A stretch of 32,197 nucleotides of DNA from RGIG7332 sp045589235 (GTDB taxonomy: Bacteria > Bacillota > Clostridia > Oscillospirales > JAAYXM01), in NCBI GenBank assembly GCA_045589235.1, contig JAZNOR010000050.1, positions 1 to 32,197 of the forward strand. The letters run 5' to 3'. The notes below the pieces were generated by a model. The model did not search any database. It saw nothing but the letters and a program-made list of their open reading frames with translations, and was not told the DNA's origin. Below, piece by piece: positions 1-7,783 of this stretch (positions are counted from its first letter, which is position 1; every line of letters starts with the position of its first letter). The position numbers were made by a program, and so were the translations under genes.

Positions 1-102
1 ATCATAATGAGGAGATTGGTTTTTAATTATTATCTTGCAAAAATTTAATCGAGAATATTTTTAAGGTCGGTGTTCCTTCGTAAAAATTACAGGAGGTGCA
101 CA

Positions 103-1665
103 ATGGCAATTACATTTACTTGGTTGGAAATTGTAATTACGGTTGTAATTGCAGTAATTGCCGCTATTGTCTTTTTCATCATAGGCAGCCTGCACCGTAA
201 AAAAATTGCGGAAAAGGCTATTGGAAGTGCAGAGGAAGAGGCTAAACGCATTGTTAATGATGCGATAAAAGCGGCAGAAAACAAAAAACGTGAAACATTA
301 ATCGAAACAAAAGAAGAAATTCACAAAAACCGCGCAGAATTCGATAAGGAAATGCGCGAGCGTCGTGCAGAAGTTCAGAAACAGGAGCGTCGCATTACCC
401 AGAAGGAAGAAGCGCTCGATAAGAAGTACGAAACTCTTGAGAAAAAAGAAGCCGCACTTGCGGAAAAAGTTGCTGCGAATGAAAAGGCAGCAGAAGAAAT
501 TGCGCTCTTAAAGCGCAGCCAGCTTGAAATGCTTGAAAAAATCTCAGGCTACACCATCGAAGAGGCAAAGCGCGACCTCATTTCATCGCTTGAATCCGAG
601 GTTAAGCATGAGTGCGCTATGCGAATTAAGGAAAATGAAGAGCGATGCAAGGAAGAGTCTGAGCAGAAGGCTCGTGAGCTCCTTTCTCTCGCTATTCAGA
701 AATGTGCCGCAGACCATGTTGCAGAAGCAACCGTTTCAGTTGTTCCGCTTCCGAACGATGAAATGAAGGGTAGAATTATAGGCAGAGAGGGCAGAAATAT
801 CAGAACTCTCGAAACACTTACAGGCGTTGATTTAATTATCGACGATACTCCTGAAGCGATTACATTGTCAAGCTTTGACCCGGTTCGCCGCGAAATCGCA
901 AGACTTTCACTTGAAAAGCTTATTGTTGATGGAAGAATCCACCCTGCTCGCATTGAAGAAATGGTTGAAAAAGCTCGCCGTGAGGTTGAGCAGACCATCA
1001 AGCAGGAGGGTGACCGCGCAACCTTTGAAACAGGCGTTCACGGCATCAATCCTGAGCTTGTTCGTCTCTTGGGTAAAATGCGTTACCGTACAAGCTACGG
1101 TCAGAACGTGCTTATGCATTCAATTGAGGTTTCTCACATTGCAGGTCTTCTTGCTGCAGAGCTCGGCGTTGACCAGATGCTTGCTAAGCGCGCAGGTCTT
1201 CTCCACGATATCGGTAAAGCAGTTGACCATGAGGTTGAAGGATCACATATTTCAATCGGTGTTGACCTCGCGAAGAAATACAGAGAAAGCGAAGATGTCA
1301 TTCACGCAATCGAAGCACACCACGGTGATGTTGAGGCAAAAACGGTTATTGCTTGCCTTGTCCAGGCGGCAGATGCCATTTCAGCGGCTCGTCCTGGTGC
1401 ACGCCGCGAGAACTTAGAGAACTACATCAAGCGTCTTGAAAAGCTTGAGGAGCTCTCAAATTCGTTCCCGGGTGTTGAAACATCTTATGCAATTCAGGCA
1501 GGTCGTGAAATTCGTATCATCGTTAAGCCGGATGAGGTTAACGATGACCAGATGATTATCTTATCTCGTGACCTTGCTAAAAAGGTTGAGGAAGAACTCG
1601 ATTATCCGGGTCAGATTAAGATTCACTTAATCCGCGAAACCCGCGCAATCGAATACGCAAAATAA
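103..1665 (+). CDS. rny: Ribonuclease Y
   Basis: Membrane-anchored endoribonuclease that starts mRNA decay in Firmicutes. The 520-residue protein shows the full family order: an N-terminal transmembrane helix (about residues 6-28), a long charged coiled coil (about 30-200), a KH RNA-binding domain starting near residue 214 with the GRIIGREGRNIR core, and an HD metal-dependent phosphohydrolase domain whose HD pair is in HDIGK at residues 368-372. I chose the ATG at 103 because AGGAGG at 91-96 lies just before it; an in-frame GTG at 70 would place extra residues before the membrane helix and has no such site. The next gene is a YmdB-type phosphoesterase, the same neighbour as in Bacillus. The 102 bases upstream are AT-rich and hold no promoter I would defend. 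Identification is secure. Confidence 0.97.
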   Translation: MAITFTWLEIVITVVIAVIAAIVFFIIGSLHRKKIAEKAIGSAEEEAKRIVNDAIKAAENKKRETLIETKEEIHKNRAEFDKEMRERRAEVQKQERRITQKEEALDKKYETLEKKEAALAEKVAANEKAAEEIALLKRSQLEMLEKISGYTIEEAKRDLISSLESEVKHECAMRIKENEERCKEESEQKARELLSLAIQKCAADHVAEATVSVVPLPNDEMKGRIIGREGRNIRTLETLTGVDLIIDDTPEAITLSSFDPVRREIARLSLEKLIVDGRIHPARIEEMVEKARREVEQTIKQEGDRATFETGVHGINPELVRLLGKMRYRTSYGQNVLMHSIEVSHIAGLLAAELGVDQMLAKRAGLLHDIGKAVDHEVEGSHISIGVDLAKKYRESEDVIHAIEAHHGDVEAKTVIACLVQAADAISAARPGARRENLENYIKRLEKLEELSNSFPGVETSYAIQAGREIRIIVKPDEVNDDQMIILSRDLAKKVEEELDYPGQIKIHLIRETRAIEYAK

Positions 1666-1673
1666 AAGTTATG

Positions 1674-1718
1674 CAGGTGCAGCAAGAGAAAAAAGAAGGC
1701 TCTGTTGCACCTGTTTTT
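1674..1718 (+). terminator. Hairpin terminator after rny
   Basis: The arm CAGGTGCA (1674-1681) pairs with TGCACCTG (1706-1713) and is followed by TTTTT (1714-1718). The loop is long, about 24 nt, and could pair further inside. It lies only 22 bases before the next start codon, so it may reduce rather than stop transcription into ymdB. Confidence 0.7.
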
Positions 1719-1740
1719 CATTAAAAGAGGAGGGCGGACA

Positions 1741-2511
1741 TTGAATATTTTAGCAATAGGCGATGTTGTCGGCGAAGTTGGTGTTAAAATTTTAGATAAA
1801 AAGCTTTCGCAAATTAAAAAAGAAAATGAAATTGATTTTACCGTCGTAAATGGCGAAAATGCAGCAGGTGTAGGAATTACGCCGAGTATTGCGCATCGTA
1901 TATATACCGCAGGAGCAGATGTTATAACTCTCGGCAATCATGTTTGGGGCAAGCGCGAAATTGTTAACTTCTTAGAAGATGACGGCTATATTCTTCGCCC
2001 GGCAAATCTTGCAGACATAGCTCCGGGAAGAGGTTACGGTATTTTTCAGGTTAAAGGTAAAATGGTCTGCGTTATAAACTTAATCGGCAGATGTGGAATG
2101 GATTTTGGTCCTGATAATCCATTTACTGTTGTAACCAAAATTTTAAAAGAAACATCGCGCCTATCTGATTTTACAATAGTTGATTTTCACGCTAATGCAA
2201 CGAGCGAAAAAATAGCAATGGGTTATCATTTAGACGGAAAGGTTTCAGCCCTCTGGGGCACTCATACCCATGTTCAGACCGCAGATGAGCGAGTTTTCCC
2301 GAATGGTATGGGATACATAACAGATGTTGGTATGACAGGGCCTTTAAATTCAGTACTCGGAATTCGTCCGGAACAGTCACTTAGAATGTTCCGTGGAGAT
2401 GTGCCGGTGCGCTTTGAAACCGCGCCTGACCCGTGCAGCATCTGCGGCGCAATTTTTAAATTAGATGAAGAGCTAAAATGCAAAGAGGTAATAAGAGTTC
2501 AGGTTAAGTAG
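1741..2511 (+). CDS. ymdB: YmdB-family metallophosphoesterase (TIGR00282 type)
   Basis: Predicted cytosolic calcineurin-like phosphoesterase. The Bacillus YmdB homologue hydrolyses 2',3'-cyclic nucleotides and affects biofilm and motility decisions. The 256-residue length is typical. Visible metal-site residues are D8 (GDVVG), E39 (NGEN), N66-H67 (GNHVWG), H150 (DFHAN) and H175/H177 (GTHTH). I start it at TTG 1741 because a GAGGAGGG site sits at 1727-1734; an upstream in-frame TTG at 1705 would add a basic tail lying inside the terminator of the preceding gene. It follows RNase Y as in Bacillus, which suggests a shared role in RNA turnover. The physiological substrate in this organism is inferred, not shown. 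Confidence 0.93.
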   Translation: MNILAIGDVVGEVGVKILDKKLSQIKKENEIDFTVVNGENAAGVGITPSIAHRIYTAGADVITLGNHVWGKREIVNFLEDDGYILRPANLADIAPGRGYGIFQVKGKMVCVINLIGRCGMDFGPDNPFTVVTKILKETSRLSDFTIVDFHANATSEKIAMGYHLDGKVSALWGTHTHVQTADERVFPNGMGYITDVGMTGPLNSVLGIRPEQSLRMFRGDVPVRFETAPDPCSICGAIFKLDEELKCKEVIRVQVK

Positions 2512-2522
2512 GAGCGGTATTT

Positions 2523-3569
2523 ATGGTTAAAATAATTCACGCGGCAGATCTGCATCTCGATAGTGCATTTACCGCACTTGGAGAAGAGCAGGCGGCATTT
2601 CGCCGCGCGCATCAGAGAGGACTCGTGCAGAAAATTGTTGAAATCGGAAACGAAGAGCAGGTGGATTTAATATTGCTCTCCGGCGATTTGTTTGATGGGA
2701 AAAATTCATATTATGAAACTGCGCAAACGCTCTCGGAAGCATTTGCGAAAAGCCGAGCACAAATTTTTATAGCTCCGGGCAATCACGACCCATATAACAG
2801 CACATCACCATATCTTAATACGCACTTTTCCGACAATGTTCACTTATTTACTAACGAAAGCATAGAAAAAGCAGAGCTTCCGAATTGTAATGTTTATGGT
2901 GCAGCATTTACCTCAATGTCATGCGAAAAAGCATTACTTGATGGTTTTGTTGCAGAAGACGGAAAATTAAATATAATGGTTCTCCACGGTGAGGTGACCT
3001 CATCGCCATCTAAGAATAATCCGATAAGTCGCGAGCAGATAGAGCGCAGTAATTTAAATTATCTGGCACTCGGGCATGTGCATTCCCATAAGGGAATAGA
3101 GCGCGCAGGAAAAACATTTTATGCATATCCGGGAACGCCTGAGGGTCGTGGATTTGACGAGTGCGGCGAGAAGGGAATTTTGATTGGCACGGTTTCTGAA
3201 AGTGGCGTAAATTTAGAGTTTCGCAAGATTTCACCGTATACTTATGAAGAAAGACATATAGATATAAAAGAGTTGGAAGAAAAAGTGCCGGAGGAAGCAC
3301 GCTGTGAGGTTTGCAGAATAGTTTTAACCGGTGAAGCGGAAAATGTAAATTGTGAGGAAATTGAAAACAAGTTTAAAGACCGTTTTTATAAACTGTCGGT
3401 TATTGACAGAACACATGTGCCCTATGATATTTGGGCTGCGCTAAACGAGGATAGTGTTAAGGGAATGTTTTTGCGGAAACTAAAGCAATCCGGCGCAGAG
3501 GAAGAAGTAATAAATCAAGCCGCGGAATACGGAATTTCTGCAATTGAAAACAGGGAGGGCGCAAGATGA
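2523..3569 (+). CDS. SbcD/YhaO-like DNA repair exonuclease
   Basis: Nuclease half of an SbcCD/Mre11-Rad50-like pair. The 348-residue protein has the calcineurin-type phosphoesterase motifs in order: D9-x-H11, GD (54-55) in LSGDLFDG, GNHD (86-89), H155 in LHGEV, and GHVHSH (184-189) with H185 and H187. The remaining 120 or so residues form the smaller capping domain. It starts 11 nt after ymdB with a GGAG site and ends in an ATGA overlap with the next gene, so the two are translationally coupled and probably act as a complex. Length and partner fit the YhaO branch of Firmicutes better than classical SbcD. The nuclease call is family knowledge; the specific DNA-end substrate is inference. Confidence 0.9.
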   Translation: MVKIIHAADLHLDSAFTALGEEQAAFRRAHQRGLVQKIVEIGNEEQVDLILLSGDLFDGKNSYYETAQTLSEAFAKSRAQIFIAPGNHDPYNSTSPYLNTHFSDNVHLFTNESIEKAELPNCNVYGAAFTSMSCEKALLDGFVAEDGKLNIMVLHGEVTSSPSKNNPISREQIERSNLNYLALGHVHSHKGIERAGKTFYAYPGTPEGRGFDECGEKGILIGTVSESGVNLEFRKISPYTYEERHIDIKELEEKVPEEARCEVCRIVLTGEAENVNCEEIENKFKDRFYKLSVIDRTHVPYDIWAALNEDSVKGMFLRKLKQSGAEEEVINQAAEYGISAIENREGAR

Positions 3570-5629
3570 AAATCTTAAATATGTACGCCACCTTTGGAAA
3601 ATTGAATGAAAAGCACCTTTCTCTCTCCGAGGGAATGAATGTGATTTACGGCGCAAATGAATCAGGCAAGTCTACATGGAGTGCATTCATACGCGTTATG
3701 TTTTACGGAATTTCTACTCGTGAACAGAGCAAAATCGGCCACTTGGCAGACAAAGAAAAATATGCACCGTGGTCCGGTGCACCGATGTATGGCAAAATTG
3801 AGTTTTTGTGGCAGAATAAGCGTTACATTTTAGAGCGCACTGCTAACAGGGCAGGGATTTTGCAAAAGGCTAAGATTTTTGAAGCCGATACGGGAATAGA
3901 AATAGATATACCCGAACCTGTTGGCGAAACTTTGTTGGGCGTTCGCCGCGAAGTTTTTGAGCGCACAGCATTTATAGCACAGTCGCAGATTGCGGTCAGC
4001 GCGGATAAAACAGGTGAGCTTGAGAAGAAAATTGTTGCACTTGCAACAACGGGCGAGGCAGATTTCTCTCAAACACAAATTATAGAAAGCTTAGAAAAGC
4101 AGAGAAGAAAAATTAAAAATTATAAAAAAGGCGAGCTTCCCGATATTGAGGAAGAGCTAAATACAACGCGTGAAAAGCTCTCTCGTGCCAGAGAAGAGGC
4201 CCAACAGTTAAGTGTGCAGAGCGTGGAGCTTGAGCGCATATCATCAGAGGAGCAAAAAATATCGCGCAGTATTGAAAGCTTACGAATACGCGATGCAAAG
4301 CGCATTCTTGCATATATTGAAAGCTGCGAGCGAGAGCGCGATGAGTGCGCAATTAATATTGAAGAGCTAAAAAAGGAAGAAAAAATAACAGCTTCACAAT
4401 GCGAACAAATTGAAGAAAAGTTAAAACAATTTAAAGAAAAACGAGAAGATTATACAAACTGTATTGAAAAATTACAGGTAGAACAAAATAAATTAAGCAA
4501 TCTCACACAGGTTAAAATCAATAAAAACCTACCGCTTGTATGGTCAATTGTGTGCGCTGCAGTACTTGGCGGAATTTCTGCCGTATTTTTAAAATGGTTC
4601 TTTGCGGTATTAACTGCTGCAGTTGCGTTTGTTATTACGTATTTTACCGTAAAAAGTACATATCTTAAGAAGAACGGCGTTAAAAGTTTTGACGAACTAA
4701 GTGCTAAAAATGATGATTATATGCGCACGGCGCATTATGTCGACTTACTTTCAGCTGAAAAAGAAACTGCAGAAATTGCAAAAAACCGCGCAGAGAGTGA
4801 ACTGAAATCTGTTTTAAGTATGGTTGGTGCAAAAATTTCTGAAGCAGATGAACTCATAAGCTCGTCTAAAAAGCTTGAAGCAGATATAAATGAGGCAAAG
4901 ATTGCTCTGAACAATCTCACCGAAAAGACAGCAGCGGCAAAAAGAGAAAGAGATATTGATGCATTAAAAGCACTTGCTGCAAATGAAGAAAAATTCTGCG
5001 AATATCCTGATTTAAGCATTGAAGAAATTTCTGCAAAGGCTGAAAACTTAAAGGCAGAAAAACAGAGAAGAGGAGAGCTTATTGCCGCACTAAAGCAAAA
5101 AATAGCAATGAACGGGTCTCTCGGCGCGCTTGAAAATAAAATTTCAGAGCTTGAAGAAGAACTTATTAAAAAACAAAAGCAGTATAATGCACTTACTCTT
5201 GCAATTGACACGTTTTCAGAAATTCAGACTGAATTGCAGAGCAGATTTGCACCGGAAGTATCCAAGCGTGCAGGCGAAATATTTGCAGAACTTACCGGTG
5301 GGCATTTCTCTATAGTGCAGATTAAAGATGCAGAAATGAATTTATCTGTCGCTGAAGGAAACACCACACCACCGCGCGGTATTTTAGAGCTGTCGGGCGG
5401 TACACTTGATGAATTATATCTCGCAGTGCGCCTTGCTCTTTGTGAACAGCTTCTCTCCAACGATGTGCCGATTGTTTTAGACGATGTTTTTGTAAACTTT
5501 GATGATGAGCGTATGAAAAACGCGATAAACCTTTTAAAATCAAAGAAAAATCAGGTTATAATATTTACTTGTCATACGCGCGAGATAACAGAAGCAAAGG
5601 AAAAAGGTCATTTTCACACGAGTATTTAA
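3566..5629 (+). CDS. SbcC/Rad50/YhaN-like AAA ATPase with central membrane hairpin
   Basis: ATPase partner of the preceding nuclease. The 687-residue protein begins with an SMC/Rad50-type head containing Walker A GANESGKST (29-37), runs through a coiled coil (about 180-310), then has two hydrophobic stretches separated by a short K-W-F turn (about 324-366). A second coiled coil (about 380-560) leads to the C-terminal head with signature LSGGT (609-613) and Walker B IVLDD (636-640). At the apex, where Rad50 and SbcC carry a CxxC zinc hook, no CxxC is present; the hydrophobic pair occupies that place. It is shorter than E. coli SbcC (about 1050 aa) and Bacillus YhaN (about 960 aa). The start overlaps the upstream stop (ATGA). 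It probably forms a membrane-tethered SMC-like repair complex; the tethering is inferred from hydrophobicity only. Confidence 0.9.
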   Translation: MKILNMYATFGKLNEKHLSLSEGMNVIYGANESGKSTWSAFIRVMFYGISTREQSKIGHLADKEKYAPWSGAPMYGKIEFLWQNKRYILERTANRAGILQKAKIFEADTGIEIDIPEPVGETLLGVRREVFERTAFIAQSQIAVSADKTGELEKKIVALATTGEADFSQTQIIESLEKQRRKIKNYKKGELPDIEEELNTTREKLSRAREEAQQLSVQSVELERISSEEQKISRSIESLRIRDAKRILAYIESCERERDECAINIEELKKEEKITASQCEQIEEKLKQFKEKREDYTNCIEKLQVEQNKLSNLTQVKINKNLPLVWSIVCAAVLGGISAVFLKWFFAVLTAAVAFVITYFTVKSTYLKKNGVKSFDELSAKNDDYMRTAHYVDLLSAEKETAEIAKNRAESELKSVLSMVGAKISEADELISSSKKLEADINEAKIALNNLTEKTAAAKRERDIDALKALAANEEKFCEYPDLSIEEISAKAENLKAEKQRRGELIAALKQKIAMNGSLGALENKISELEEELIKKQKQYNALTLAIDTFSEIQTELQSRFAPEVSKRAGEIFAELTGGHFSIVQIKDAEMNLSVAEGNTTPPRGILELSGGTLDELYLAVRLALCEQLLSNDVPIVLDDVFVNFDDERMKNAINLLKSKKNQVIIFTCHTREITEAKEKGHFHTSI

Positions 5630-5660
5630 AAATAATTTTTTATAAAATTTGGCAATACTA

Positions 5661-5689
5661 TTGAGTTTTTGCTAAAAATATTATAAAAT
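5661..5689 (+). promoter_or_regulatory. Candidate sigma-A promoter for the asp23-fakA-recG run
   Basis: TTGAGT at 5661-5666 and TAAAAT at 5684-5689 are separated by 17 nt. They lie in the AT-rich 96-nt gap before the Asp23/Gls24 gene, about 37 nt upstream of its start. Position and spacing fit, but AT-rich sequence gives such matches easily. Confidence 0.45.
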
Positions 5690-5725
5690 AAAGTGAATGA
5701 ATGTGTACTGTAAAGGAGGATTTAT

Positions 5726-6073
5726 ATGACCATTCAAAACGAAAACGGGATCATTGATATTACAAATGAAGTATTTACGCTTATAAGCGGTCACGCCGCA
5801 ACAAATTGCTTTGGCGTTAAAGGAATGGCACAGCGCAATGTTAAAGACGGAATTGTCAGCCTTCTAAAGAAGGAAAACATTTCTAAGGGCGTCAAGGTTT
5901 CCTTTGAAGACGGCAAGGTTGTAATCGAGCTCCACATTGTTGTTGACCACGGTGTTAACATTAAGGCTGTGTGCGAATCGATAATGACAGAAGTGCGCTA
6001 TAACGTTGAGCGACTTACCAAAGTTAAAGTTAAAAAGGTCAATGTTTGTGTTGACTCAATTATGGTCGACTAA
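5726..6073 (+). CDS. Asp23/Gls24 family envelope stress protein (YloU-like)
   Basis: Small (115 residues) alkaline-shock-type protein of unknown biochemical activity; relatives in Staphylococcus associate with the membrane through a partner. The family shows here as the GIIDITNEVF opening, the central GVKGMA stretch, and the alternating strand pattern through VVIELHIVVDHGVNIKAV to a C-terminal KVNVCVDSI. The start has AAGGAGGA (5712-5719) seven bases ahead. The next gene, fakA, begins 15 nt after the stop. This matches the yloU-yloV pairing of Bacillus and implies a conserved link between this protein and fatty acid phosphorylation or membrane homeostasis. The molecular role is not established. 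Confidence 0.92.
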   Translation: MTIQNENGIIDITNEVFTLISGHAATNCFGVKGMAQRNVKDGIVSLLKKENISKGVKVSFEDGKVVIELHIVVDHGVNIKAVCESIMTEVRYNVERLTKVKVKKVNVCVDSIMVD

Positions 6074-6088
6074 TCGGAGGTGCAGGAT

Positions 6089-7726
6089 TTGAGAGAGACA
6101 ATATCCGCATCGGAGTTTAAACAGATTGTTCTGTTTTCCTCCGCGGCGATAGAGAGTAATAAACAGCTCTTAAATGAGATGAATGTTTTCCCTGTACCGG
6201 ATGGCGATACAGGTATCAATATGGCGCTCACAATGAAAGCGGCGGCAACCGCAGTTGCTCCGCAGAAATTTGAAAGCGTTGCAAAAGTAGCAGAAACAAC
6301 AGCATCAGCGCTTCTTCGCGGTGCGCGTGGAAACTCAGGTGTTATTTTATCACTTCTTTTCCGCGGCTTTTCCAAAGCTTGCGCAGGAAAAGAAAATTTA
6401 AATGCAAAAGAATTTGCTCATGCGTTGTCAAATGGTGTCGATGCCGCATATAAAGCGGTTATGAAGCCGGCAGAAGGTACGATTTTAACCGTATCTCGCC
6501 GTGCAGCAGAAGAAGCAAAAGCTTTTGCTGAAACCAATAGTGACATTTTAGCTCTTCTTGACGCGGCTATTTCTGCCGCAAATGTTGCGCTTGATGAAAC
6601 TATGGAGTTAAACCCTGTACTTAAAAAAGCAGGTGTAGTAGATGCCGGCGGTAAGGGATGGGTGTTAGTTCTTGGCGCAATGCTCGATGCTCTTTCGGGC
6701 AAAGAACTCGTTTTACCTGAAGAAACCGAGAATATTGAAGGCGGCGCAAGCTTTGCTGATGAAGATGTAGACATTACATTTATGTACTGCACAGAGTTTA
6801 TTATAACTTTGAGCAAAGAGGGTAAAAAACTTGAAGTGTCGCGTCTTCGCGCGCTTTTAGAGTCGATCGGTGACTGCGTTGTTGTGGTTGATGATGAAGA
6901 AATAATTAAAGTTCACGTTCATACAAATAATCCCGATAAAGCTCTTTGCGAAGCACTTAAATACGGCGATTTAATAAATATTAAAATCGAAAATATGAAG
7001 GAACAGCACACACAAAAGGTAATTGCAGAAGAAAATCGCGCAAATGCGAACAAGTCTGCTGCACCGGAGAAGAAATACGGCTTCGTATCAATTGGTGCTG
7101 GCGAGGGTATAAAGAGCGTGCTTGGTGATTTAGGCGTTGACAAAATCGTTGAGGGCGGCCAGACAATGAATCCATCAACACAGGATATTTTAGCCGCAAT
7201 TAATGAAACTCCGTCTGAAATCGTTTTTGTGTTCCCGAATAATAAAAATATTATTATGGCGGCTCAGCAAACGGTTGATATTACCGACAAGCAGGTAGTT
7301 GTCATTCCGACAAAGTCAGTGCCACAGGGAATTTCTGCAATGCTTGCATTTAATGCAGATGCAGATGTTGATGAGAATACCGAAGCAATGACCGCGGCGG
7401 CAGAAAATGTCAGAACCGGCTCAATTACTTATGCTGCTCGTGATTCTGAGTTTGACGGTCATACGATAGCAAGCGGCGAGTACTTAGCACTTTGCGAGGG
7501 AAAGCTCTCGTCTAACGGCGCAGATTTAAATGCGGTATCGGATGAGCTCTTTAACCAAATGAAGATTGAAGAAACAGGGTTTATTACAATTTTCTATGGT
7601 GAGGGAGTTTCTGAGGCTGAGGCAGAAAAGGTGTCAGCCCTTTGTAAGGAAAAAGCACCGAATGCAGAGGTCATGCTACTCGAGGGCGGTCAGCCAGTTT
7701 ATTACTATATAATTTCCGCCGAATAA
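6089..7726 (+). CDS. fakA: Fatty acid kinase subunit FakA (YloV, DAK2-DegV-like)
   Basis: ATP-binding subunit of the FakAB system, which phosphorylates fatty acids carried by FakB proteins so that they enter phospholipid synthesis. The 545-residue length matches YloV/FakA. The N-terminal DAK2 kinase domain shows the metal-binding aspartates in PVPDGDTGIN (35-44), the nucleotide loop RGARGNSGV (77-85) and a later VDAGGKGW. The C-terminal half is the DegV/DAK1-like domain. I place the start at TTG 6089, eight bases after GGAGG (6076-6080); a GTG at 6080 would overlap that site. No FakB is in the window. It is probably cotranscribed with the Asp23 protein, and a terminator follows it. Confidence 0.93.
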   Translation: MRETISASEFKQIVLFSSAAIESNKQLLNEMNVFPVPDGDTGINMALTMKAAATAVAPQKFESVAKVAETTASALLRGARGNSGVILSLLFRGFSKACAGKENLNAKEFAHALSNGVDAAYKAVMKPAEGTILTVSRRAAEEAKAFAETNSDILALLDAAISAANVALDETMELNPVLKKAGVVDAGGKGWVLVLGAMLDALSGKELVLPEETENIEGGASFADEDVDITFMYCTEFIITLSKEGKKLEVSRLRALLESIGDCVVVVDDEEIIKVHVHTNNPDKALCEALKYGDLINIKIENMKEQHTQKVIAEENRANANKSAAPEKKYGFVSIGAGEGIKSVLGDLGVDKIVEGGQTMNPSTQDILAAINETPSEIVFVFPNNKNIIMAAQQTVDITDKQVVVIPTKSVPQGISAMLAFNADADVDENTEAMTAAAENVRTGSITYAARDSEFDGHTIASGEYLALCEGKLSSNGADLNAVSDELFNQMKIEETGFITIFYGEGVSEAEAEKVSALCKEKAPNAEVMLLEGGQPVYYYIISAE

Positions 7727-7736
7727 GGCGACTATA

Positions 7737-7763
7737 AAACGGCGGAGTATTCCGCCGTTTTTT
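7737..7763 (+). terminator. Hairpin terminator between fakA and recG
   Basis: A perfect stem pairs AAACGGCGGA (7737-7746) with TCCGCCGTTT (7751-7760) around a four-base GTAT loop, followed by T's to 7763. recG starts only 20 bases later with no obvious promoter of its own, so leaky read-through from fakA is the likely source of recG transcript. Confidence 0.85.
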
Positions 7764-7783
7764 GATTTAAGGAGGTGGTTTTC

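Noticed and set aside
35..61. TTGCAA and TATTTT as a promoter for rny
   Set aside because: The spacing is only 15 nt and the -10 match is poor; the true promoter may lie before this window.
4735..5211. Minus-strand open frame of 158 codons, Ser/Phe/Ala rich
   Set aside because: Antisense to the coiled coil of the SbcC-like gene. The Ser/Phe/Leu composition is the mirror of Glu/Lys codons on the real strand.
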